Shown: in pieces, positions 1-8,127 of the stretch
How positions within the stretch are numbered: the first letter of the stretch is position 1
Layout: each line of letters begins with the position of its first letter
Assembly: GCF_000721935.1 (NCBI RefSeq)
Contig: NZ_KL585394.1
Coordinates: forward strand, 409,390 to 419,764
Length of the DNA: 10,375 bases
From: Streptomyces sp. NRRL WC-3549
GTDB lineage: Bacteria; Actinomycetota; Actinomycetes; Streptomycetales; Streptomycetaceae
Direction of reading: 5' to 3'
Position numbers and translations under genes: made by a program
The notes under the pieces: model-generated
The model's database searches: none
The model's input: only the letters and a program-made list of their open reading frames with translations
What the model was told of the DNA's origin: nothing

Positions 1-299
1 CCCGCGGGTCCGCGCGTCGGCCTCGCCCAGGGTCGCCCACGGGAGCGGTCCGCTGCCGGTCGCGCCCTGCGGGGACGCGGCTCAGCCGGGGTGGAAGGTG
101 CGGCCGACGGGTGCCGTCCTGCGCGGCGCTCGGGCCCGCGAGGGCCGGGCCGGTGGTGGCCGTGGCCGCCGCGGTGACCCGATCGCCCGCGACCCGTCCT
201 ACGGACCCGGAGCCGGGACGGGCCGGGCACGCTCCCTGGCCGGCATCGTGCGTCCTCCTGGACTCGGGGTTGATCGAATGGCGCAGGATCGCGCCTAAA
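1..299. other. No supportable gene; upstream flank of the repressor
   Basis: I see no convincing gene here. Short frames are open on both strands, but their products are low-complexity Arg/Gly/Pro/Ala-rich strings, as random GC-rich DNA gives, and none has a good ribosome binding site. One minus-strand frame ends in a TGA at 82-84 and could be the tail of a gene, but upstream of its last dozen codons it becomes Pro/Arg repeats. The composition turns AT-richer from about 265 onward, where the promoter and operator region of the next gene begins. Confidence 0.5.
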
Positions 300-325
300 T
301 GATCGAAACTCCCATCGTTCGATCA
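271..325. promoter_or_regulatory. Predicted repressor operator: half-sites before the DeoR/LacI regulator
   Basis: TGATCGAA at 300-307 and TTCGATCA at 318-325 form a perfect 8+8 inverted repeat with a 10-base spacer. A third copy, TGATCGAA, lies at 271-278 in direct orientation. The same half-site recurs before the binding-protein gene (1664-1671, and one mismatch at 1704-1711). Sharing a motif between a regulator and the transport genes it faces is typical of autoregulated local repressors. That the neighbouring DeoR/LacI-type protein binds it is my inference. Confidence 0.6.
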
Positions 326-333
326 CGTTGGTC

Positions 334-339
334 TAGGGT
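334..339 (+). promoter_or_regulatory. Possible -10 element of the repressor gene
   Basis: TAGGGT is a common Streptomyces -10 hexamer and lies 9 bases after the operator palindrome. No clear -35 box is visible; a -35 at normal distance would fall in the spacer of the palindrome, so a bound repressor would block it. The transcript would have a leader of about 70 bases. Confidence 0.35.
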
Positions 340-361
340 CGTCGGGTCGGACGAGGACTCC

Positions 362-389
362 GGCGCCGGCCGGGCCGAGGGCCGGCGCC
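362..389 (+). promoter_or_regulatory. GC-rich hairpin in the leader of the repressor gene
   Basis: GGCGCCGGCC at 362-371 pairs perfectly with GGCCGGCGCC at 380-389, leaving an 8-base loop. It sits between the likely transcription start and the ribosome binding site GAGGGG (about 402-407). It could be a leader structure or attenuator, or the terminator of transcripts entering from the left. No U-tract follows. Confidence 0.5.
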
Positions 390-416
390 CACACACACTG
401 CGAGGGGACTGCCACC

Positions 417-1502
417 GTGCGCGAAAGTGCTGCCGAACGTCATGACCGCCTGCTCGGGCTGGTCCGGGACCAGGGCTCCGCCCGGGTCTCGCACCTCGCC
501 TCCCAGCTGGGCGTCTCGCCCGTCACGGTGCGCAGGGACGTCGAGGAACTGGCCGCCCGCGGCCTGCTCGACCGGGTCCACGGTTCGGTGTCGTGGCCGC
601 AGGACGCCACGCCGGTGGCGGGGCCCGGTGCGGCGGGCAGCGGCAGGATCCTCGGCATGCTCGCGCCCTCCGCGACCTACTACTTCGCCGAGGTCATCCG
701 GGGCGCCCACGAGGCCGCCGCCCGGGCGGGCGCCCGGCTGGTCCTGCGGATCTCCGACTACCGGCCGCGGGAGGACCACGCCCGCACCCGGGGGCTGCTC
801 GCCGCGGGCGCCGAGGGGCTGCTGGTCGCACCCGGCTGGAAGCATCCGGGCGACCCCTCCGCATTCGGCGACTGGATCGGTTCGCTGCCGGTGCCCACGG
901 TCCTGCTGGAACGCAGGCCCACCGCCGGCTCGCCGCTGGACGGCCTGGACCGGGTCTGCTCGGACCATGCGCACGGCGTACTGCTGGCCGTGCGGCACCT
1001 GGTGGGCCTCGGGCACGGGGCGCCGCTGCTGATGGCCCGCGCGGACTCCCCGACCGCGCTCGCGGTGCGCTCCGGGTACACCGAGGCGCTGGCCGTGCTC
1101 GGCCTGCGCCCGCCCGGGGAGGTGATCGGCTCCGTACCCGCCGACCGGGCCCCCGAGGCGTTCGAGGACGCCGTGCAGGCGCTTCGCGAGGCCGTCGCCG
1201 AGGGGGCGGCGACCGCGGCCCTCATCCACAACGACGTGGATGCCATCCAGGTGGTGCAGCGGCTGGCCGAGCTGGGCGTACGGGTGCCGGAGGACCTGGC
1301 GCTGATCGCGTACGACGACGAGGTGGCGGCGCTCGCGGACACCCCGCTCACCGCCGTGGCGCCGCCCAAGCACGAGGTGGGCCGCCATGCGACGGAGCTG
1401 CTGGTGGAGCGGCTCGGCCAGGGTTCCGGCGCGCCCCGCAGGCACCTGACCCTGCTCCCCCAGCTCCGGGTCAGGGACTCCTGCGGGGCCCTGCGGCCGT
1501 AG
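417..1502 (+). CDS. DeoR-type HTH / LacI-type sensor transcriptional repressor
   Basis: A 361-residue cytoplasmic transcription factor with hybrid architecture. Residues about 8-60 are a DeoR-type winged helix: HTH around 24-43 (LASQLGVSPVTVRRDVEEL), followed by the family ending GLLDRVHG. Residues about 77-355 form a LacI/periplasmic-binding-like sugar sensor, recognisable by the tail IAYDDEVAALADTPLTAVAPP and the closing LLPQLRVRDSCG. The protein probably releases DNA, or tightens on it, when a sugar binds. The GTG start follows GAGGGG at a good distance and the HTH begins directly after it. The gene precedes a sugar ABC operon on the same strand, and a shared half-site lies before both units, so it is most likely the local repressor and autoregulator. 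The ligand cannot be read from the sequence. Confidence 0.9.
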   Translation: MRESAAERHDRLLGLVRDQGSARVSHLASQLGVSPVTVRRDVEELAARGLLDRVHGSVSWPQDATPVAGPGAAGSGRILGMLAPSATYYFAEVIRGAHEAAARAGARLVLRISDYRPREDHARTRGLLAAGAEGLLVAPGWKHPGDPSAFGDWIGSLPVPTVLLERRPTAGSPLDGLDRVCSDHAHGVLLAVRHLVGLGHGAPLLMARADSPTALAVRSGYTEALAVLGLRPPGEVIGSVPADRAPEAFEDAVQALREAVAEGAATAALIHNDVDAIQVVQRLAELGVRVPEDLALIAYDDEVAALADTPLTAVAPPKHEVGRHATELLVERLGQGSGAPRRHLTLLPQLRVRDSCGALRP

Positions 1503-1504
1503 GG

Positions 1505-1651
1505 CGTGTCCGAAGGTCCCGCCCGCGGGGGCCCGGGCGACGGCGTGGGTTCGACGGCGGGGGTTCGACCAGGATGCTCCCCCGGGACGCCCGCGAGGAC
1601 CTTCCGCCGGGTGTCCTCCGTGCGGTTCGCGCGCCTCTCCGGACACGACCC
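1505..1651. repeat. Inverted-repeat-bounded 147-bp intergenic segment, possible MITE or IS remnant
   Basis: CGTGTCCG at 1505-1512 is perfectly inverted as CGGACACG at 1640-1647. Allowing one indel and one mismatch, the two ends read GGGCGTGTCCGAAGG and GGGTCGTGTCCGGAGAGG inward. Between them lie two copies of GGGTTCGAC (1547-1555 and 1561-1569) and a weak hairpin (GAGGAC 1595-1600 with GTCCTC 1613-1618). No target duplication and no coding frame is visible. It may be a non-autonomous element remnant next to the repressor stop codon, or chance in GC-rich DNA. Confidence 0.25.
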
Positions 1652-1654
1652 TCC

Positions 1655-1717
1655 TGATCTTTTTTCGATCAATCGCTCTTTCGCTCTTGACTTCGGTCAC
1701 GGCTGGTCGAAAGATCA
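1655..1717. promoter_or_regulatory. Predicted operator of the sugar uptake operon
   Basis: TTCGATCA at 1664-1671 is identical to the half-site before the repressor gene; TGGTCGAA at 1704-1711 is its inverted partner with one mismatch. Around them TGATCTTT (1655-1662) and AAAGATCA (1710-1717) form a second, perfect 8-base inverted pair. TTTCG recurs at 1663-1667 and 1679-1683. The two arms bracket the -35 box and cover the -10 box, which fits repression by occlusion or looping. Binding by the upstream DeoR/LacI protein is inferred. Confidence 0.55.
1687..1715 (+). promoter_or_regulatory. Predicted promoter of the sugar ABC operon
   Basis: TTGACT (1687-1692) matches the -35 consensus at five of six positions. 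A poor -10, AAAGAT, lies at 1710-1715 after a 17-base spacer. The start of transcription would be near 1722, giving a leader of about 36 bases to the GTG at 1758. The -10 box is inside the right operator arm. Confidence 0.45.
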
Positions 1718-1757
1718 CGCCCAACGCCAATGTCGTCGCCTGTTCAGGAGCCTCGCC

Positions 1758-3091
1758 GTGAGCCGCAGTTCCAGCAGAACGCCCCTCGCCGTAGTCGGCG
1801 CCGCCACCGCCCTCGCCGTCCTCCCGGGCTCACGGCCTGCGGCGGCAGCGGCGGCGACGAGTCCGCCGGAAGTGACGGCAAGCCGGTCAGCATCACCTTC
1901 TGGGGCTGGACCAAGGGGTCCAAGGAGGTCGTTGACGCGTTCAACGCCTCCCACACGGACATCAAGGTGGTGTACGAGGAGATCCCGTCCGGCAACGCCG
2001 GCGGCTACGCCAAGATCTCCAACGCCGTGAAGGCGGGCAACGCCCCGGACCTGGTCTCCATCGAGTACCCGCAGCTTCCCGAGTACGTCAGCCAGGGCGC
2101 CCTCCAGGACATCGGCCAGTACTTCACCGAGGACGTCAGGAAGCAGCTGCTGCCGCAGGCGGTGGAACTGACGACCCTCGGCGACAAGAACTGGGCCGTC
2201 CCCTTCGACGCCTCGCCGCAGGCCTTCTACTACCGCAAGGACCTCTTCGAGAAGTACGGCATCGAGGCCCCCAAGACCTGGGACGACTTCCGCGAGGCCG
2301 CCGAGAAGGTCAAGAAGGCCGACGAGAAGGCCCGCATCGGCACGTTCTTCCCCGACGACCCGACCACCTTCCAGGCGATGGCCTGGCAGGCCGGCGCCCA
2401 GTGGTACAAGCCCGAGGGCGACACCTGGAAGGTCGACACCAGCGACGCCGCGACGAACAAGGTCAGCGACTACTGGCAGGGCATGCTCGACGACGACCTG
2501 ATCCGCGCCAACGCCGCGTTCAGCCCGGAGTGGACCAGCTCGCTCAAGAACGGCGGCACCGTCGGCTACCTCGGCGCGGCCTGGGGCGCGGGCGTCCTCA
2601 AGAGCACCCTGCCCGAGCAGAGCGGCAAGTGGGCCGTCGCCCCGATGCCCAGCTGGGACGGGAAGCCGGCCAGCGGCATGCTCGGCGGTTCCACCTTCGC
2701 GGTGCCGAAGACCAGTAGGAAGGCCGAGGCCGCGGTCGAGTTCGCCACCTGGATGTCCACCACCGAGGAAGGCATCAAGGCCCGTATCGAGTCCGGCACT
2801 TCGAGCGCGTTCCCGACCGCCGCCGCCCTGCGTCCGGCCGCGAAGGAGGCCTTCGACGAGGACTTCTACGGCGGTGCGGACATCTACCAGGTGTTCGAGG
2901 ACGCCGCGACGTCCATCGGCCAGAACTGGAACTGGGGCCCGACCACCGGCACCACGAACACCACGATGAAGGACCAGTTCGGCAAGGTCGCCAGTGGCGG
3001 CACCACGATCAGGAAAGCCGTGAAGGCCGGCCACGACGTCACGGTCGCCGAGCTGAAGAAGCGCGGTCTGAAGGTCGAGGACGCAGGCTGA
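1758..3091 (+). CDS. Sugar ABC transporter substrate-binding lipoprotein, frame broken in the signal peptide
   Basis: Extracellular solute-binding protein of the CUT1 sugar family. It captures the substrate and delivers it to the two downstream permeases. The real start is probably GTG 1758, which has a perfect AGGAG (1746-1750) seven bases upstream and opens a hydrophobic signal peptide (VSRSSSRTPLAVVGAATALAVLPG). The lipobox LTAC and the mature protein, however, lie in another frame from about 1826 to the TGA at 3089-3091. Adding one base in CCCGGG (1823-1828) joins them into a normal 444-residue lipoprotein with the lipidated Cys at residue 28. As the sequence stands, the only intact frame starts at ATG 1730, lacks a ribosome binding site, and begins with an Arg-rich stretch that is no signal peptide. 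The mature part (VSITFWGWTKGSKEVVDAFN, then APDLVSIEYPQLPEYV) looks intact. The stop overlaps the next start by one base. A sequencing error is likelier than a real lesion. Confidence 0.85.
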
Positions 3092-3984
3092 TGAAGCACG
3101 CCCGGACGACCAGGGCCGCCGCCATCCTGCTGGGGCCCTTCTTCGTACTGTTCGCTCTGGCCATGGTGCTGCCGATCGGATACGCGGTCTGGCTCAGCCT
3201 GTTCACCGAGAAGCAGTCCGGCCTGGGCTTCGGCGGCACCGAGACCGTCTTCAGCGGGATCGACAACTACACGGCGGCGCTGGGCGACCGGGCTTTCCGC
3301 GAGGGCTTCGGCGTACTCCTCGGCTACTGCCTGTTCTACATTCCGCTCCTGCTCGTCGGCGCCCTCGCCCTCGCCCTGCTGCTCGACTCCACGCTGGCCC
3401 GCGCCCGGCGGTTCTTCCAGCTGGCACTGTTCCTGCCGCACGCCGTGCCCGGCATCATCGCCGCGCTGATCTGGGTGTACCTGTACACACCGCAGCTCAG
3501 TCCGGTGGTCAGCGCCATGGAGTCCGGCGGCATCGGCTTCGACTTCTTCTCGCCCGGCGGGGCGCTGCCCTCCGTCGTCAACATCGCGCTGTGGGAGTGG
3601 CTCGGCTACAACATGGTGATCTTCTACGCCGCGTTGCAGGCCATCGACCGCTCGGTGCTCGAAGCGGCCACGGTCGACGGGGCAGGCGCCTGGCGCGTCG
3701 CGATCGCCATCAAGGTCCCGCTGATCCGCGCCTCCGTCGTGATGGTCGCGCTGTTCACCGTCATCGGCTCGCTCCAGCTCTTCACCGAACCACTGATCCT
3801 CAACAAGGGGACCGGCTCCGCCGTCTCCTCCACCTGGACACCGAACATGTACGCGTACACCGCGGCCTTCGAACGCAACGACTACGGCCTCGCCGCGGCC
3901 GCCTCCATCCTCCTGGCGCTCACCGCCGCGCTGCTGTCCTTCGTCGTCACCCGCTTCACCGGCCGGAAGGGCAAGAAAGCATGA
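3091..3984 (+). CDS. Sugar ABC transporter permease, MalF/UgpA type
   Basis: A 297-residue inner-membrane permease of a binding-protein-dependent sugar importer. Six membrane segments are visible at about residues 10-32, 73-98, 108-132, 160-183, 212-231 and 265-288. The cytoplasmic EAA loop that docks the ATPase is at 191-210 (EAATVDGAGAWRVAIAIKVP). The length and the short N-terminus without a large periplasmic P2 domain fit Gram-positive CUT1 permeases. The ATG overlaps the binding-protein stop as TGATG, and its own stop overlaps the next start as ATGA, so the three genes are translationally coupled. It should form a heterodimer with the next gene product. No ATPase gene is in the window; Streptomyces sugar importers of this class commonly share MsiK, so that is the expected partner. 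Confidence 0.92.
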   Translation: MKHARTTRAAAILLGPFFVLFALAMVLPIGYAVWLSLFTEKQSGLGFGGTETVFSGIDNYTAALGDRAFREGFGVLLGYCLFYIPLLLVGALALALLLDSTLARARRFFQLALFLPHAVPGIIAALIWVYLYTPQLSPVVSAMESGGIGFDFFSPGGALPSVVNIALWEWLGYNMVIFYAALQAIDRSVLEAATVDGAGAWRVAIAIKVPLIRASVVMVALFTVIGSLQLFTEPLILNKGTGSAVSSTWTPNMYAYTAAFERNDYGLAAAASILLALTAALLSFVVTRFTGRKGKKA

Positions 3985-4835
3985 GTTCCCCCGCCTCCCG
4001 CGGCCGCTGGATGTCGAAGACAGCGGTCAACGGCTTCCTGCTGCTCGCCGTCGTCTACATGCTCTTCCCGCTCGTCTGGCTGGTCACCGCCGCGACGAAG
4101 GACGCCGGCGGCCTGCTGGCCGGCAACGCCTTCTCCTTCGACGGCTTCAACCTGGGCGAGAACCTGTCGGACCTGGGCTCCTACGGCGACGGCATCTACT
4201 TCCGCTGGTACCTCAACAGCCTCGGCTACGCGGGCGGCGGGGCGCTCGTCTGCTCGCTGATCTGCGTCGCCGCGGGGTACGCCTTCGACAAGTACGCCTT
4301 CCGGGGCAAGGAGCAGCTGTTCGGCCTGGTGCTGATGGGCGTGCTCGTCCCGACCACCGCGATGGCTCTGCCGATGTATCTGCTGGCGTCCAAGGTCGGC
4401 CTGGTGAACACCTACTGGTCGGTGCTGATCCCGGTGCTGGTCAACCCGTTCGGCGTGTACCTCGCCCGGGTGTTCTGCTCGGGTTACATACCGAACGAGG
4501 CGCTGGAGGCGGCCCGTATCGACGGGGCGGGTGAGCTGCGAACCTTCTGGTCCGTCGGCCTGCCCATGGTCATGCCGGGCTTCGTGACCGTGTTCCTCTT
4601 CCAGTTCACCGCGATCTGGAACAACTTCTTCCTCCCCCTCGTGATGCTCTCGGACCGCAAGTTGTTCCCGCTGAGCCTCGGGCTGTACTCGTGGAACACG
4701 AACACCCACAGCGAGCCGAGCTTCTACCCCCTCGTCGTCACGGGGTCGCTCCTCGCCGTCATCCCGCTGATCGTCGCCTTCGTCTCCCTGCAGCGGCACT
4801 GGAAGGCGGGACTGACCGCCGGAAGCGTCAAGTGA
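3981..4835 (+). CDS. Sugar ABC transporter permease, MalG/UgpE type
   Basis: Second permease subunit, 284 residues. The frame is open much farther upstream, but ATG 3981 is the right start: it gives the usual N-terminus (MSSPASRGRWMSKTAVNGFLL) and a 4-base ATGA overlap with the preceding gene. Six membrane segments lie at about 15-37, 80-102, 113-135, 143-163, 199-220 and 250-270. The EAA loop is at 175-197 (ALEAARIDGAGELRTFWSVGLP), with the typical G-x11-LP spacing of CUT1 permeases. The ending VSLQRHWKAGLTAGSVK is the characteristic MalG-type C-terminus, where F/YLQRxxxxGLTAGAVK is usual. It pairs with the upstream permease to form the channel. The specific sugar cannot be deduced. Confidence 0.93.
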   Translation: MSSPASRGRWMSKTAVNGFLLLAVVYMLFPLVWLVTAATKDAGGLLAGNAFSFDGFNLGENLSDLGSYGDGIYFRWYLNSLGYAGGGALVCSLICVAAGYAFDKYAFRGKEQLFGLVLMGVLVPTTAMALPMYLLASKVGLVNTYWSVLIPVLVNPFGVYLARVFCSGYIPNEALEAARIDGAGELRTFWSVGLPMVMPGFVTVFLFQFTAIWNNFFLPLVMLSDRKLFPLSLGLYSWNTNTHSEPSFYPLVVTGSLLAVIPLIVAFVSLQRHWKAGLTAGSVK

Positions 4836-4870
4836 CCGTCCACGCGAGCCCGAGGAGTACGAGTTCCACC

Positions 4871-5899
4871 ATGCCGCACCCCACCGACAACCGGCCCCGG
4901 GCCCTGCTCGCCATGGGCCCCGGCATCGCCGGCCGCCTCCTCGCCGAACGCCACCACACCAGGCTGGCCGCCCTCACCCGTACGGACACCCGTCTCGTCG
5001 CCCACGACCTGACCGACCCGACGCCCGAGGTGGCCGCCGCGCTCGCGGAGGCCGAGGTGCTGTTCACCTGCTGGGGTGCGACGCCGCTCACCGCCCCGGT
5101 GCTGGCCCGCGCACCGCGGCTGCGCGCGGTGGTGCACGCGGCCGGTTCGGTCAAGCACCACATCACCGACGCCTGCTGGGAACGCGGCATCGCCGTGACG
5201 TCGGCGGGCGCCGCCAACGCCCTGCCCGTCGCCGAGTTCACCCTCGCCGCGATCCTCTTCGCGGGCAAGCGCGTGCTGCACTCCGCCGACCGCTACCGCG
5301 CCCTGCGCTCCGGCCACGACTGGCTCGCGGAGCTGGACGGCTCCGGCAACTACCGCCGTACGGTCGGCATCGTCGGAGCCTCCCGCATCGGCCGCCGGGT
5401 GATCGAACTGCTGCGCCCCTTCGATCTGGACGTCCTGCTGTACGACCCCTACGTCGACGCGGAACGGGCGGCGCAGCTGGGCGTCCGGCTCGCCACGCTC
5501 GACGAGCTGTGTGCGAGCAGTTCCGTGGTCTCGGTGCACGCCCCGCAGCTTCCGGAGACACACCGTCTCATCGGCGCGGCGCAGCTGGCGGCGATGCCGA
5601 CGGGCGCGACGCTGATCAACACCGCGCGGGGTTCACTGGTCGACGAGGAGGCGCTGCTCCCCGAACTGACCAGTGGCCGGCTGCACGCGGTGCTGGATGT
5701 GACCCATCCCGACCCGCCCCCGGCGTCCTCGCCCTTCTACGACCTGCCGAACGTGCTGCTGACCCCCCATGTCGCGGGCTCGCTCGGCAACGAACTGCAC
5801 CGGATGGCGGACCAGGCGCTGGACGAGCTGGAACGCTTCGCGTCCGGCCGCCCCTTCGCGGACCCGGTCCACGGGGACGCGCTGTCGCGCTCGGCGTAG
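4871..5899 (+). CDS. D-isomer-specific 2-hydroxyacid dehydrogenase, NAD(P)-dependent
   Basis: A cytoplasmic oxidoreductase of 342 residues that should interconvert a 2-hydroxyacid and its 2-ketoacid using NAD(P). The Rossmann nucleotide-binding domain lies at about 110-295, with TVGIVGASRIGRRVIELL at 165-181 and the acidic D192 in LYDPY. The catalytic Arg is R253 (INTARGSLVDEEAL) and the catalytic His is H300 (LLTPHVAGS). Two oddities: the glycine motif reads GxSxxG (G169, S171, G174), and the usual catalytic Glu of the EPLP segment seems to be Asp281 (DVTHPDPPP). ATG 4871 has GAGGAG 13 bases upstream, a little far. GTG 4832 is in frame, overlaps the permease stop as GTGA and has GGAAG six bases before it; it would add 13 residues. 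The gene ends the ABC operon, so it may process the imported compound. The substrate is unknown. Confidence 0.85.
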   Translation: MPHPTDNRPRALLAMGPGIAGRLLAERHHTRLAALTRTDTRLVAHDLTDPTPEVAAALAEAEVLFTCWGATPLTAPVLARAPRLRAVVHAAGSVKHHITDACWERGIAVTSAGAANALPVAEFTLAAILFAGKRVLHSADRYRALRSGHDWLAELDGSGNYRRTVGIVGASRIGRRVIELLRPFDLDVLLYDPYVDAERAAQLGVRLATLDELCASSSVVSVHAPQLPETHRLIGAAQLAAMPTGATLINTARGSLVDEEALLPELTSGRLHAVLDVTHPDPPPASSPFYDLPNVLLTPHVAGSLGNELHRMADQALDELERFASGRPFADPVHGDALSRSA

Positions 5900-5926
5900 A
5901 CCGCCTCGGGCCGCAGGGCCCCTTTC

Positions 5927-5944
5927 CGGTGCGCCGGCGCACCG
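5927..5944. repeat. 18-bp perfect palindrome after the dehydrogenase gene
   Basis: GGTGCGCCGGCGCACC (5928-5943), extended by C/G on the outside, is fully self-complementary. It starts 27 bases after the dehydrogenase stop. As RNA it would need to open at the centre to form a hairpin; it could be part of the 3' end structure or be chance in GC-rich DNA. Confidence 0.35.
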
Positions 5945-5980
5945 CCGGACCCGCCGCCGCTGCCCCCGCCCCCGGCAGCA

Positions 5981-6011
5981 CTTCGCCCCGCCGCACTGCG
6001 ACGGGGCGAAG
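5981..6011. terminator. First of two tandem hairpins between convergent genes
   Basis: CTTCGCCCCG (5981-5990) pairs with CGGGGCGAAG (6002-6011). After one mismatch, three more pairs (CGC/GCG) close a 3-base loop. It lies downstream of the dehydrogenase and downstream of groEL on the other strand, so it can serve either transcript. No U-tract follows, as is usual for Streptomyces terminators. Confidence 0.65.
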
Positions 6012-6013
6012 CA

Positions 6014-6054
6014 CCGAGGCCCGGTGCCCCCGCGACGGGGGCACCGGGCCTCGG
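6014..6054. terminator. Bidirectional terminator, 19-bp perfect stem with 3-base loop
   Basis: Bases 6014-6032 are perfectly complementary to 6036-6054, giving a 19-bp GC-rich stem closed by a CGA loop. The stem starts 16 bases after the groEL stop, on the groEL side of the convergent gap. It lies only two bases from the preceding hairpin. Placement and stability make it the likely end of the groESL transcript, with the other hairpin reinforcing it or serving the plus-strand operon. Confidence 0.8.
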
Positions 6055-6070
6055 CTGTGTACCGGACGTA

Positions 6071-7770
<1,700 letters not shown>

Positions 7771-7793
7771 GAACGGAAGCAAACGTGGGTGAA

Positions 7794-8102
7794 CTACTTC
7801 TCGACGATCGCGAGAACGTCGCGCGCCGAGAGGACGAGGTACTCCTCGCCGTTGTACTTCACCTCGGTGCCGCCGTACTTGCTGTACAGCACGACATCGC
7901 CGGTCTTGACGTCGAGCGGCAGGCGCTCGCCGTTCTCGAAGCGGCCCGGGCCCACGGCCAGGACGACGCCCTCCTGGGGCTTCTCCTTGGCGGTGTCCGG
8001 AATGACCAGGCCGGAAGCCGTGGTCTGCTCGGCGTCGAGCGGCTGGACCACGATGCGGTCCTCGAGCGGCTTGATCGCAACCTTGGAGCTGGTGGTCGAC
8101 AC
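7794..8102 (-). CDS. groES: Co-chaperonin GroES
   Basis: The 10-kDa lid of the chaperonin (102 residues), which forms a heptamer that caps GroEL. The core GroES pattern is clear: [14 protein letters not shown] at the start, a mobile loop near residues 20-35 carrying the GroEL-binding hydrophobic GLVIP, the roof loop [12 protein letters not shown], then [32 protein letters not shown]. The frame is open farther upstream, but those residues do not resemble GroES. GTG 8102 gives the proper length and has GGGGGAG eight bases before it. It is the first gene of the groES-groEL1 operon, driven by a CIRCE-flanked promoter with a leader of about 135 bases. The ribosome binding site is partly within a small hairpin (8108-8127). 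Confidence 0.96.
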   Translation of the reverse strand: MSTTSSKVAIKPLEDRIVVQPLDAEQTTASGLVIPDTAKEKPQEGVVLAVGPGRFENGERLPLDVKTGDVVLYSKYGGTEVKYNGEEYLVLSARDVLAIVEK

Positions 8103-8107
8103 GATCC

Positions 8108-8127
8108 GGTCTCCCCCTTCGGAGATC
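8108..8127 (-). promoter_or_regulatory. groES ribosome binding site in a small hairpin
   Basis: In the transcript, GATCTCC (8127-8121) faces GGAGACC (8114-8108) across a 6-base loop GAAGGG: five contiguous pairs, one mismatch and a closing pair. The GGGGGAG Shine-Dalgarno sequence (8117-8111) is half in the loop and half in the stem. A modest stem of this kind could melt with temperature and act as a heat sensor for a heat-shock gene, but that is speculation. Confidence 0.3.

Noticed and set aside
84..200. Possible C-terminus of a minus-strand gene ending at TGA 82-84
   Set aside because: The last residues look plausible, but upstream the frame becomes Pro/Arg repeats with no supporting start or homology.
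1547..1569. GGTTCGA motifs resembling a tRNA T-loop
   Set aside because: No acceptor, D or anticodon arms can be folded around either copy, so this is a short direct repeat and not a tRNA.
333..1730. Long minus-strand frame across the repressor gene
   Set aside because: The product is Arg/Gly/Pro/His-rich with no domain. The plus-strand repressor has a clear HTH, sensor domain and ribosome binding site.
1823..1830. Programmed ribosomal frameshift as an explanation for the binding-protein break
   Set aside because: There is no slippery heptamer, no stimulatory structure that I can see, and no known case for such lipoproteins. A one-base deletion is simpler.
1715..3034. Long minus-strand frame across the binding-protein gene
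   Set aside because: Low-complexity Gly/Leu/Val/Arg product that covers the binding protein in antisense and has no recognisable fold or ribosome binding site.
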